Origin: Bufo bufo
Lineage: Eukaryota > Chordata > Amphibia > Anura > Bufonidae
NCBI RefSeq assembly: GCF_905171765.1
Contig: NC_053391.1
Location: 153,817,565 to 153,881,564 of the forward strand
Direction of reading: 5' to 3'
DNA length: 64,000 nucleotides
The position numbers and the translations under genes were made by a program. Positions 54,350 through 64,000 of the stretch are shown here, in pieces (positions within the stretch are counted from its first letter, which is position 1; each line of letters opens with the position of its first letter). The notes below the pieces were generated by a model. The model made no database searches. It worked only from the letters and a program-made list of their open reading frames with translations, and was not told where the DNA came from.

Positions 54350-55794
54350 GCCACTAATTTCCAGTTTGTAGTGATCAAAGCCACACTCTTCTTCATGTCT
54401 TAAACATGGTTTTTCCACTTTCCAAATCAATTAAAAACAATGAACATCATGAAGGTAATTATTTAAGCAGAATTTCATTGCCATTTATTATATACAGTAT
54501 GAGTTCAAAGTAGAGAGAAGTCATGTAGGATACGTCTGACCTAACAAAACAAATGACTATATACCTGAATTGAAAGTAGTCTATCTAACATGAATGAAGG
54601 CAGTTAATTAGGGGTTATTCAGGGAAAGAAAAAAATGATATGCTGTTTAATGAAACATCACATATAGTCATGATAAATAGTGTTGAGCAAATCAAAGTAT
54701 CTGAATTTACTTTAATCCGAATTTCAGGAAAAATTTGATTAGCCACAAAGCCAAATTTCTTTGCGCTTCGTGGTAACAAATAAGTTTTTCCTAAAATGGT
54801 GATTAAAATTTTTTTATAAATTGCACTCACATCATCCATTTGTTCACGGAGAGACCATCCACTCCCATGTGAAGAATTTTGCACAGTTTCTTCAGTCAAG
54901 AATGCCACGACAGCCTCTCAGAGAGCAGATGGATAAGGTGAGTGTGTATTTTTATTTATTTTTTTAAGCCTGACTAACCTCTGAAAGACCTCAATTTTAA
55001 TGTCAGATGCTGCGATCAGCATTTCACATGGCATCTGAGGGGTTCAATGACAGGGGGGCTGCATGATCGCCATTCCCTGTCATTGCACATGCTACATACA
55101 ATGGAATGCAATTTGTGACAAAGTAATTTGTATCAAATCAAATTTCTTTGTGAAATTTTGCGAAGTTTCAGAATGAAATTTTTGTTAACTTCATGGGATA
55201 AATTTGCTGGGAAGTCCATTCCTGGAAAGATTGTCAACTTTTATGCTTTCAACTTATGATTAATCTTTCTTATTGTAGAATTATGGTCTTCAAATTGTTT
55301 AAAAAATTGACTCATAGCCCTTCACAGATTTATGAGACACCTGAATGCCCAAGGCCAGAAAACACTTGCTATGATGATTAATTAATCAAAGGCGTTTGAT
55401 TAACAACACATGGCTGCTACTTTTCCTCTTCATTTCTATGGAAACAGAAAAACTTTTACATAGTTTCTGCATATCGGACTAATTGTTATTAAATAAATAA
55501 TGGCACAGTATCAATTACCTTGTGTTGTTGCTCATCTGAGGTTGCATGTACGTAATTTTAAGTCCTTCTAGGGACTGTAAAACCATAGAATTTAAAGAGG
55601 AGGTACTTCATTTTTCTCATGACTGCACATCTTTCAGATATGTGTGGTATTGTAGCCCATAGTTCATTAAATTTATCTTTAAAGCTCAAGACTGTCTGCA
55701 GTATTTAGGCCAAATATAAAAATATACTATTTTTCAATGTACAGTATCTTAATTACTCATATTGCTTACTAGTCTAGTTTGCATGCTGAGTATA
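54350..55794. other. Intron with a truncated hAT-type MITE
   Basis: TAGTGTTGAGCAAATCAAAG at 54682 is a hAT-type left end, and the sequence to about 55200 ('ggcatctgaggggttcaatgacaggg', AATTTCTTTGTGAAATTTTG) belongs with the 18263 repeat family; the right end is lost. The rest, 55201-55794, shows nothing recognisable. Confidence 0.5.
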
Positions 55795-55814
55795 TTCTAC
55801 AGAATTCTGCGGTG

Positions 55815-56190
55815 TGTAATTTTTCTTAGCCGCTGGTGACAGAGACATTACTTGCGCTATACCTCCTGTATAACGTTTGCGCATCCTAAATATCTGTGAC
55901 ATTCAGTGTAATTTTTTCTTAGCTGCTGGTGACAGCGACATTACCTGCTCTGCATCTCCTGTATAACGTTTGCGCATCCTAAATATCTGTGACATTCAGT
56001 GTAATTTTTCTTAGCCGCTGGTGACAGAGACATTACTTGCGCTATACCTCCTGTATAACGTTTGCGCATCCTAAATATCTGTGACATTCAGTGTAATTTT
56101 TTCTTGGCCGCTGGTGACGACATTACCTGCGCTACATCTCCTGTATAACATTTGTGCATCCTAAATATCTGTGACATTCAGTGTAATTTA
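55815..56190. repeat. 92-bp tandem array in hAT D, 4 copies
   Basis: GTGTAATTTTTCTTAGCCGC, 'tggtgacagagacatta', 'tcctgtataacgtttgcgcatccta' and AATATCTGTGACATTCAGTG recur about every 92 bp, upstream of the transposase. Confidence 0.92.
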
Positions 56191-56605
56191 TTTGAGCATA
56201 CACTTACAAAACCTTCACTACTGTACGTGAGACATACTTGCAAGCATATATATCATTTAATATGCTCAAGGCGAGCAGTAAGGGATGGGGAAGGCAGGCG
56301 GTGAAACTGTGCCTGCTGCCAAAGCACAAGAAACACACTCATCCATGATACCTAGCATCATGTCCCAGTTTGCAGGGCAGCACAGGACACCACTCTCAAA
56401 GTCACACCAGTGCGACCAGGTGGTCGGTTAGATTGCAGCAGATAATAGTTCCAGTTGGTTAAGCACCACCCTGTCTTTCACAGAGTCCAGTCTCAGTAGC
56501 CAAGAGTCTGGTCAACAGAATCCTCACCCTGCTCCTCTTTCATCCCAACATTGAGAGTCTTGGCAAACAAGTGATCCCACACTCAGATATTCCTCCTCTT
56601 CCACT

Positions 56606-58830
56606 GTGTTACGTGCTGGCCAATCCCCTGTCCAAGACGCAGGCCCAGATGCCTCCTGCCCTGCACATGGACCTTCGCAAGCACCATCAGCTAGCACATC
56701 CACTTCTGTGTCCCAGTGCAGCATACAGATGTCCATACCCGAGGCCTTTGAGCGAAAGCGCAAATACCCAGCAACCCACCCACAGGCTATAGCACTAAAT
56801 GCGCACCTTTCCAAATTGCTGGCCCTGAAAATGTTGCCATTTAGGCTTGTGGACACTGAGGCTTTTCGTGGCCTTATGGCAGTGGCGGTCCCTCGTTACT
56901 ACCCAGTAGTCACTAGTTTTACTGGTGTGCCATCCCCGCCTTACACAAGCATGTGTCCCATAACATCACCCGTGCCCTGACCAACGCAGTTATTGTGAAG
57001 GTCCATTTAACGACTGACACATGGACAAATGCTTTTGGCCAGGGATGCTCCATTTCCCTGACGGCACACTGTGCGAATGTTGTGGAGGTCAGGTGAGAAT
57101 CTTACCCTTGGATGGCATAGGTGCTACCGACGCCAAGGATTGCGGGCCCTACTTCCATCAGGATTTATGCCACCACCTACATTAGTAGCTCCAACCCCCC
57201 CTTTTCCTCCTCCACCTCCTCCTCCACTTCCAACTCTGAATTCTCATCTTGCAGCATGTCAGCCATCAGTCAGTAGCTGGAAACAGTGTATCACTGCAGT
57301 GGGGAAGCGGCAACAGTCCATGATAAAAACTAATTTGCTAAAGTGACAAACATCACACCACTGCAGAGCTATGGCAGGGTATAGGGGACCAGACTGAGCT
57401 GTGGCTCTCGCCACTCAACCTAGAACCAGGCATGGTTGTGTCTGATAATGGCCATAACTTGGTGGCAGCTTTGGAGCTTGGCAAGCTCACACACATACCA
57501 TGCCTAGTCCACATGTTCAAATTAGTGGTTCAGCGGTTTCTCAAAACCTACCCCAATTTCCCTGAGCTTCTGGTGAAGGTGTGCCCATTCCTGAAAGTCC
57601 TCTACAGCTGCCGCCGGTCTGGCAACGCTGCAGCAGCGCTTGCAATTGCCAGCTCACCGGCTGTTGTCTGACGTGAGCACGCACTGTAACTCCACGTTCC
57701 ACATGTTGGCCAGGCTTTGTGAGCAGCAGAGGGCAGTAGTGGAATACCAGCTGCAACATAGTCATCACCTTTCAAGTCAGCTTCCGCTCTTCACAAGCAC
57801 CGAGTGGGCATGGATGTCTGACCTCTGTGAGGTTTTATGTAACTTTGAGGAATCAACACAGATGTTTTATCAGTATTATCAGCATAACCATCCCACTCCT
57901 GCGTCTACTGAAATGCTCGCTGCTCACAATGAAGGCGGACGCTTTGCATGTGGAAGAGGTGGAAATGGAGGAAGACAGTACACAGGGTGATAGCCAGACC
58001 ACCCTCCGTTCGTCTTCTCAGCGCAAATTGGATGATGAGGAGGAGTACCCATGGAAGTTTAATTCCATCTGCAGCGTGGATGGATAGAAGAGGAGGAAGA
58101 GGATGAGGCGATTGAGAGTAATCCTCCTGATGAGGACAGCAAAGTCTTGTCTGTTGGGACATTTTGCTATGCTGCCTTTCCGGTGACCCTCGCGTTATAC
58201 GCATTTTGGCCAACACTGATTACTGGTTGTTCACCCTTCCCGACCCCTACAAAGAGAACTTCTCATCTCTCATTCCTGTGTTGGATAGGACTAGCAAAAT
58301 GGCTCAATACCAGAAGGTCCTTGTGGAAAAATTGCTCCTAAAATTTCAAGCTGACAACGCTGGTGGCAGAGTATGTAGTTCCTTGGGCAACCAAGGAGGG
58401 GAAACGAGGGAAGCACACAGCAGTTCCAACAGAGGCAGAGCAACACTCTCCAAGGCCTGGGACAGATTTATGACACCCGCCAGCACCCTCACCATGATGC
58501 GTGGCCTACTGTCACAAGGAGGGAAAAGTTTATGAAGATTGTGAAGGGGTACGTAGCAGACCTTGTCAACGTCCTCAGTGATCCCTCTGTGCCTTACAAC
58601 TATTGGGTGTCCAAGCTGGACATGTGGCGAACTGGTGCTCTACGCCTTGGAGGTGCTGGCCTGCTCTGCTGCCAGCATTTTGTCAGAGTGGGTATTTAGT
58701 GCTGCTAGGGGCATAATAACTGATAAGTATATCTGACTGTCAACTGAAAATGCTGACAGGTTGACTCTTATCAAAATGAACAAGGCCTGAAATGACCCTG
58801 ACTTCTCTACTCCACCAGAGGAAAGCGGCT
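56606..58830 (+). pseudogene. hAT transposase of element D, multiply broken
   Basis: The readable pieces follow the order of copy B. 56700-56880: QMSIPEAFERKRKYPATHPQ, then LSKLLALKMLPFRLVDTEAF. About 57000-57070: the 'lTTDTWTN' region with the first catalytic Asp. 57430-57560: VVSDNGHNLVAALELG with the second Asp kept, then LVHMFKLVVQRFLKTYPNFP. 57640-57830: LLSDVSTHCNSTFHMLARLC (the usual T-R-W block reads T-H-C). 58164-58330: the LLDPRYK-like region (TLPDPYKENF). 58560-58790: YWVSKLDMW and a decayed dimerisation block. At least five frame changes are needed. No BED finger is readable upstream, so the N-terminus may be lost. Confidence 0.85.
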
Positions 58831-58974
58831 GAACATAAAGGCACTTTAAATGTGGATTTTATGGTGTATTGAATACACTGTATTCACATGCACCCCTTCC
58901 ACCACAAAAAAGGGTATATAGTTCAATCTTCCTTTTCTCGTCCTCCTCCTCCTCCATCATATCAACATGCTTAT

Positions 58975-59290
58975 TAGGCTGCCCTCGCTCTTAATATTTT
59001 AGAGGGTCAGCTCAGTCAGCAGCAGACACTCACCCCTAATGTTTTAGATGGTCAGATCAGCAGCAGACCCTCACCCATATTTTTTCTAATTGTCAGATCA
59101 GCAGCAGGCCCTCGCCACTAATGTTTTAGACGGTCAGCCCAGCAGCTGACCATCACCTCTAATGTTTTAGATGGTCAGATCAGCAGCAGGCCCTTTCCCC
59201 TAATGTTTTAGAGGGTCACCATCAGGCCCTTGCTCCAAATGTTTTTGAAGGTCACCAGCAGGCCATCAATCATAATTTTTCGAGGGTGTA
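58975..59290. repeat. Tandem array of about 44-bp units in hAT D
   Basis: The unit CTAATGTTTTAGATGGTCAG followed by ATCAGCAGCAGGCCCTCACC recurs about seven times with substitutions, between the transposase and the right end. Confidence 0.88.
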
Positions 59291-59866
59291 TATGATGCCC
59301 TCTTTTATGTGTAATAAAAGGTGTATTGGAGTGCCGGTTCCTTGAAATTTTTGGCAGCCCTTTCACTTAGTGCATAGGCTTTATGAGTGTAGGAGTCCCA
59401 CTACCTGAACAATTGTACCACAATGTGAATGAGGACCTCCTTTACGTTATATACAGGTTGTATCAGAGTGCCTCTTCCTTGTAAATTTTAGCAGTTTTTC
59501 ACTTTATATACAAATATATAGGAAAGAATGTTTCCTAACAATTTTCCCTCCAAAATCGATTTTATCTTCGGTTTTTTGCGTAATATTGTCAGTCTGTAAA
59601 AGTGGCGTACTACTGGGACAAGATTGTTCCTAGCAGCAACCTGGGAGTCCAAGATGCATCCAGACATCCTCCCCATGCTGTCCCCAAACTATTTCAGTGG
59701 TGTTTCCATCAGTTTCTGACCATTTTTTGTGAGGCAGACACCCTCCCCTCTTCAGAGCAGGGGGTGCCTGATTTAATGCTTGGGTACTCCCATTAACTTC
59801 CATAGTGCTCTGTTGCTCTGTAGTTCTACATGAGCACCAGAGCACTTTGGTGCTTGATCAACACTA

Positions 59867-61425
59867 GCTTTATCTCTAATGATTGATCCTATAGCTAAAT
59901 GCTGTCTTAGATGTCATACAACTATCAGCAATGACTGAGAGGGACCAGGGAGGTATTTCAACCCTAATCACTATATCGGAACAATTACAAGAGTAAAATA
60001 TTATTTCACAATATGGGCTTTTTTTAAGACTGTATGGATATAAATGCTCTTTAAGGATATAATCATGCTCTTCAGAGGATATACATTTGCACATTAGTTG
60101 CATGCTATGTATATAATAACTATAATAGCCAGCTATGTGGATACCCATAAAAAGGATAAAATTGAGACGCATGGAAAGGTGGAATTCATCATGCCCTGGT
60201 CTTCAGAATTTTTTTGTCAAAAAGTTGTAGAACAGGCCTTTTCAACTTTTTGGATTCAGCTGTGCAAAAAAAATAAAATCAACATTTTTCATTTTTTACA
60301 CCACTCACACCAGTTTTTAAAAGTGGGAAGAAAAGTTAAGGGGGTTGGCTATGTTAATGAATTTCACTCTAAATTTATAAATTGAGACTCATAAAAGTAC
60401 TAAAAATTGCCCCAATCCTACTCCAGTAAAGGGGTGGGTGAGTTTAGTAAAGTGGGGAAACATTTCAAAACAAAAATTTTGGACTTATAGATCCACCAAA
60501 TTTTTCAAACATTGTGCAAATTGCATCAGCGCACTCAAAACTGACTTCCCCTCATGATAAATCTCCCCCATAGTGCTTTCCTATTGTTAGTGCCACTTCA
60601 GTCTAGCAATCAGCAGGGGGGGTCACAGTAATTGACTCTTAGCAATATTCCACTAATGTCTAAGATGAGACATCCCCATTTAAAGAAAAGTTGCCACCAT
60701 TCTGAATATGCTTACTTGAAGAACATATTTTAGTATAGTTCAGAAAGCACCAGAAGATATATGACTTATGTTTTTCACTTTAAGGATCTGTGTATGTGCA
60801 AACATGCATCATTAAAAAAAACTTACATTTAATTCACACATTATCTTTGACTACATAATGTGTTGTCTCCATGCTGCTGCTCTTTTGATGATTTTTCTTA
60901 TTGCATGAATTCTGCTATGTATTTGCCCTCTTCTTTAATAACCCAAGGCTACATGTCACATATTGAACTGTGAAATTCTTTCAATCCAAACGTGTAAACA
61001 GACATAGGGAAAGATATTTCAAGGACTAACATGTTTTTACAGTTTTGAAATGATATATTTGAGGCATATTACGAGTCTACTTTATAACGTATTTATGACC
61101 ATATGTTTACTTCAACTAATACACTGTATTAGCTAATTAGAAGAAAGGCAATGTTCTTTATTGTGGACTCCAAGAGAAAATCATTGTAGGTATGTTGTTT
61201 ATTAGCTAACCTTTTAACAAAATGGAACAATAAACTAAGCAACAGTATGCCATCTATGAACCATGTGGAAAGTACTCATTTAGGACTTTTCACACCATTA
61301 ATTTTGGGAAGGTGGGCAATTTAAAATATTTCTTTGGGCAGCAAATGTTAGAAGCATTTATGATTATACATTAGAAAAAAAAAAATATTGCTGGGCAGAA
61401 TGGTATCAGTGGTTAGCATTAGAGA
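59867..61425. other. No gene recognised
   Basis: AT-rich. GATAAATCTCCCCCA at about 60556 is the terminus of the same MITE type as 4070-4244, and the sequence before it may be a longer relative whose other end I could not place. No protein or exon was seen. Confidence 0.5.
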
Positions 61426-62234
61426 TGAGCAATTTTTAAAAAAATTTGATTCGGCCGGTTTGCTGAACTTTCTGAAAAGATTCTGTTCGATACAAATTTA
61501 TTATTAACCTACAAAAAGGCCACCTGTCAACTAGACAGCTACAATTACCACTTGTAAAGCATCCAAGATAGACCAAAACGAACAAGTGGAAATGATGTAT
61601 CAAAATATTAGTTTATTATAAAATATAAAATATGGAGAAACTACAGGATGACATACAAAGATACGGAAAAGCACAGGGTCAATGACACCAACCAATCACC
61701 AATGAGTCTGTGAAATATAACACACAGAAAGGTACGATCCATAGATCAAATTTATTTGCAGTGAATTGAGTTTTAAAAAAATGCTATTTCCTGGCTGCAG
61801 AGAGCCTTTAAAGTGGTGTAGAACACTGTGCCTTGCAGTAACATGCATAGGGAGTCTGCTGTGGTAGTTAAATAATACTGTAAGTCAGTATGACATGCAG
61901 ATGACAGGCGTCACTCTTAGAATCACTGCACACTTCACTTATTTGGGCAGTCACGGGGCCAAAACCGACCAAATAACTGAAGAATGAACTCAGCCTTACA
62001 GGTCGATGTTAGCGTCAAGAAGAAGAACACTCCTTTTACACCATTGTCAGCTGATTCCACATATATGTCTACAGAACCTGTTCTATTAAACGCTTATACA
62101 AGTAGAGCCCACAACAGAGTGGAGAGGGTGTCAGCAGTAAGTTTGTGTTGACGTCACTTATTTTGCCCTTCCTCTGATCCGTCAGAACAATAACCCCCAA
62201 AAAACGAATCCTGTCTGTGGAGCATGTGTGCCTT
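61426..62234. other. Unassigned sequence starting with a hAT-type end
   Basis: TTAGAGATGAGCAATTTTTA at about 61427 is a hAT-type terminus and 'ttcggccggtttgctgaac' follows. The stretch to 62234 is non-coding and could be the left part of hAT E, but I have no border evidence to prove it. Confidence 0.4.
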
Positions 62235-62470
62235 CACTCGGTTATCATTTGGTCAGTAATCCACCAGTATTCAATTGTCCCTGCAGTGGAGGCTGAGGAC
62301 ACGGTGGAGGATGAGGAGGTAGAGGCGAACATTGTCGCAGGACCAACGGCGTGATAACGTGGAGGCAGAAGCAGCGTCACCTGGCCAAGTTGCTGGTGTG
62401 GCTGGGCACGAACCACATTTACCCAGTGGGCCGTAAAGATATATATTGTCCTTGACCATAGTTATAGCTA
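62235..62470 (-). pseudogene. hAT transposase fragment, copy E
   Basis: Read leftward this is a short block equivalent to copy B residues about 520-580. It has the 'GQ..YIYLYGPLGKCG' / TAHWVN-equivalent region (ACCACATTTACCCAGTGGGC on the + strand, against ACTACATTTACCCAGTGTGC in B), then LLLPPRYHAVGPATMF and a serine-rich tail. Two frames are needed. Nothing of the catalytic residues remains. Confidence 0.7.
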
Positions 62471-62478
62471 CCAACCAA

Positions 62479-63060
62479 TTTTCCCCAAAAAGGCTGTTTC
62501 ACAAAAAAAATTCACCACTGAATGGCTAATCAACATAATCCGGTCCATATAGAAGAAAGTCTCTAATCACCCATCAATTTTCCCAAAAAAGTCTGTTTCA
62601 CCCAAAAAATTCACCAACGTATGGCTAATCAATGTAATTCGGTCCATACAACAAAAAGAGGTCTACAATCACCCATCAATTTTCCCGAAAAAAGGCTGTT
62701 TCACCAAAATTTTTTATTAAAAAATGGCTAATCAATGTAATTTGGTCAGTACAGCAAAAAGAGTTCTGCAATCACCCATCAATTTTCCCATAAAAGGCTG
62801 TTTCACCCCAAAATTTTACCAACAAGTGGCTAATCAATGTAATTTGGTCCGTATAGCAAAAAGAGTTCTACAATCACCCATCAATTTTCCCAAAAAAGGC
62901 TGTTTCACCCAAAAAAAATCAATAACGAATGGCTAATCGATGCAATTTGGTCCGTACAACAAAAAGAGGTCTACAATCACGCATTAATCTTCCCATAAAA
63001 GACTGTTTCACCAAATAAATTCACTTCCTATTAATACACCCCAAAAAAATAAATACAGCA
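62479..63060. repeat. Tandem array of about 102-bp units beside hAT E
   Basis: TTTTCCCAAAAAAGGCTGTT, TTCACCAACGTATGGCTAAT, 'caatgtaattcggtcc' and 'aaaaagaggtctacaatcaccca' recur at about 62479, 62579, 62682, 62784, 62886 and 62989. Looser relatives continue to about 63285 ('acactctgtaaatggctgtag'). Confidence 0.9.
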
Positions 63061-63291
63061 ATCACAATTCACCACAGATTGGCTAATAGGATGTACGTAT
63101 CTATCCTATTAATACACTCTGTAAATGGCTGTAGTACAATGGAACTTCACCGCTCAATGGCAAATATAATAGCTTTTTGCCAATAATATACCCAAAAAAG
63201 GGCTTTAGAACATATAACTGCACTGTAAACAGCAAATAGCCACTTATTTTTTTTCCACTTATACACGCCACAAAAGGATTTAGAACATATA

Positions 63292-64000
63292 CAGTCAGGT
63301 CCATAAATATTGGGACATGGACACAATTCTAACATTTTTGGCTCTATACACCACCACAATGGATTTGAAATAAAACAAACAAGATGTGCTTTACCTGCAG
63401 ACTGTCAGCTTCAATTTGAGGGTATTTACATCCAAATCAGGTGAACGGTGCAGGAATTACAATAGTTTGCATATGTGCCTCCCACTTGTTAAGGGACCAA
63501 AAGTAATGGGACAATTGTCTTCTCAGCTGTTCCATTGCCAGGTGTGTGTTATTCCCTCATTATGCCAATTACAATGAGCAGATAAAAGGTCCAGAGTTCA
63601 TTTCCAGTCTGCTATTTGCATTTGGAATCTGTTGCTGTCAACTCTCAAGATGAGATCCAAAGAGCTGTCACTATCAGTGAAGCAAGCCATCATTAGGCTG
63701 AAAAAACACAACAAACCCATCAGAGAGATAGCAAAAACATTAGGCGTGGCCAAAACAACTGTTTGGAACATTCTTAAAAAGAAGGAACGCACCGGTGAGC
63801 TCAGCAACACCAAAAGACCCGGAAGACCAGGGAAAACAACTGTCGTGTATGACCAAAGAATTATTTTCCTGGTGAAGAAAACACCCTTCACAACAGTTGG
63901 CTAGATCAAGAGAACTCTCCAGGAGGTAGGTGTATGTGTGTCAAAGTCAACAATCAGGAGAAGACTTCACCAGAGTAATTACAGAGGGTTCACCACAAGA
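63292..64000 (+). mobile_element. Tc1 element, CAGTCAGGTCCATAAATATT family, runs off the window
   Basis: Target TA (63290-63291) is followed by CAGTCAGGTCCATAAATATT, a distinctive Tc1 terminus seen in fish and frog genomes. The transposase follows in the same orientation. The right half is outside the window. Confidence 0.92.
63650..64000 (+). pseudogene. Tc1 transposase N-terminus, partial, one stop
   Basis: It starts at ATG 63650 (MRSKELSLSVKQAIIRLKKH) and shows the first helix-turn-helix (IREIAKTLGVAKTTVWNILK), the GRPGK linker and then a TAG stop at 63902-63904 where the family usually has Gln. After the stop the same frame continues IKRTLQEVGVCVSKSTIRRR with LHQSNYRGFTTR to the window edge, the second helix-turn-helix. 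One stop in about 117 codons and no frameshift. The catalytic domain is not in view. Confidence 0.9.

Larger units (their letters stand above)
55800..59866 (+). mobile_element. hAT element D, left end not found
   Basis: The right end is the complement of TAGTGTTGATCAAGCACCAA (about 59847-59866), preceded by 'tgagcaccagagcac' sub-terminal repeats. Order from the left: a 92-bp tandem array, the transposase (56606-58830), a tandem array of about 44-bp units, then the right end. I found no left terminus or 8-bp duplication, so the left border is approximate. Confidence 0.75.

Overview
The window looks like about 64 kb of vertebrate intronic DNA, most likely from an anuran amphibian. The only host coding sequence I can support is one 75-bp exon on the + strand (20361-20435). 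It has a polypyrimidine/AG acceptor and a GTAAGT donor, and it encodes a 24-residue segment that I recognise, from memory, as the linker before the third Ig domain of the IL-1 receptor accessory protein-like family (IL1RAPL1 rather than IL1RAPL2). That family is known for very large introns, which fits the absence of any other exon. The anuran guess rests on the repeats: short palindromic MITEs of types I associate with frog genomes, fish/frog Tc1 elements and vertebrate Penelope-like elements (PLEs).

Almost everything else is mobile DNA, heavily nested. There are five related BED-finger hAT elements or fragments: A 1-1263 (-), C 25845-30986 (+), B 31626-40771 (-), D about 55800-59866 (+), E about 62235-63100 (-). 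B is a complete 9,146-bp insertion with a perfect 8-bp target duplication (ATCCCTAT), and C has a 7/8 duplication. There are five Tc1 elements: 1264-2325, 16533-17896, 24384-25446, 50246-51866 and 63292 to the window end. There is one CR1 LINE scrap, at least three Harbinger-like MITEs with 3-bp TTA/TAA/ATT duplications, a TTAA-flanked element (6156-7941), a solo LTR with 5-bp duplication CAAAT (52869-53842), and a second LTR (49665-50200).

The most interesting group is the Penelope-like one. A 1.8-kb-per-arm palindrome (46030-49630, centre 47830) carries two head-to-head copies of a PLE C-terminus with its Cys-rich and GIY-YIG nuclease domain, each followed by a hammerhead-like motif. A second foldback (10012-11249, perfect 15-bp target duplication) and a third small one (14341-14610, perfect 14-bp target duplication, containing a canonical-core hammerhead ribozyme motif on the - strand) share the layout 'inverted 3' end - hammerhead region - 3' end'. 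A fourth PLE piece with a GIY-YIG reading frame lies just downstream of the exon (21600-22030).

A second recurring theme is that hAT elements B, C, D and E each carry their own private tandem arrays: 141-bp, about 297-bp and about 70-bp units in B; about 185 and 110 bp in C; 92 and about 44 bp in D; about 102 bp in E. In B the 141-bp unit is a multiple of three, so two overlapping reading frames stay open for more than 1,000 codons, and the array has a 1,599-bp higher-order repeat. No transposase in the window is intact as read, though several are only a few lesions away. I see no CRISPR, operon or prokaryotic feature, and I did not recognise any tRNA or rRNA gene.
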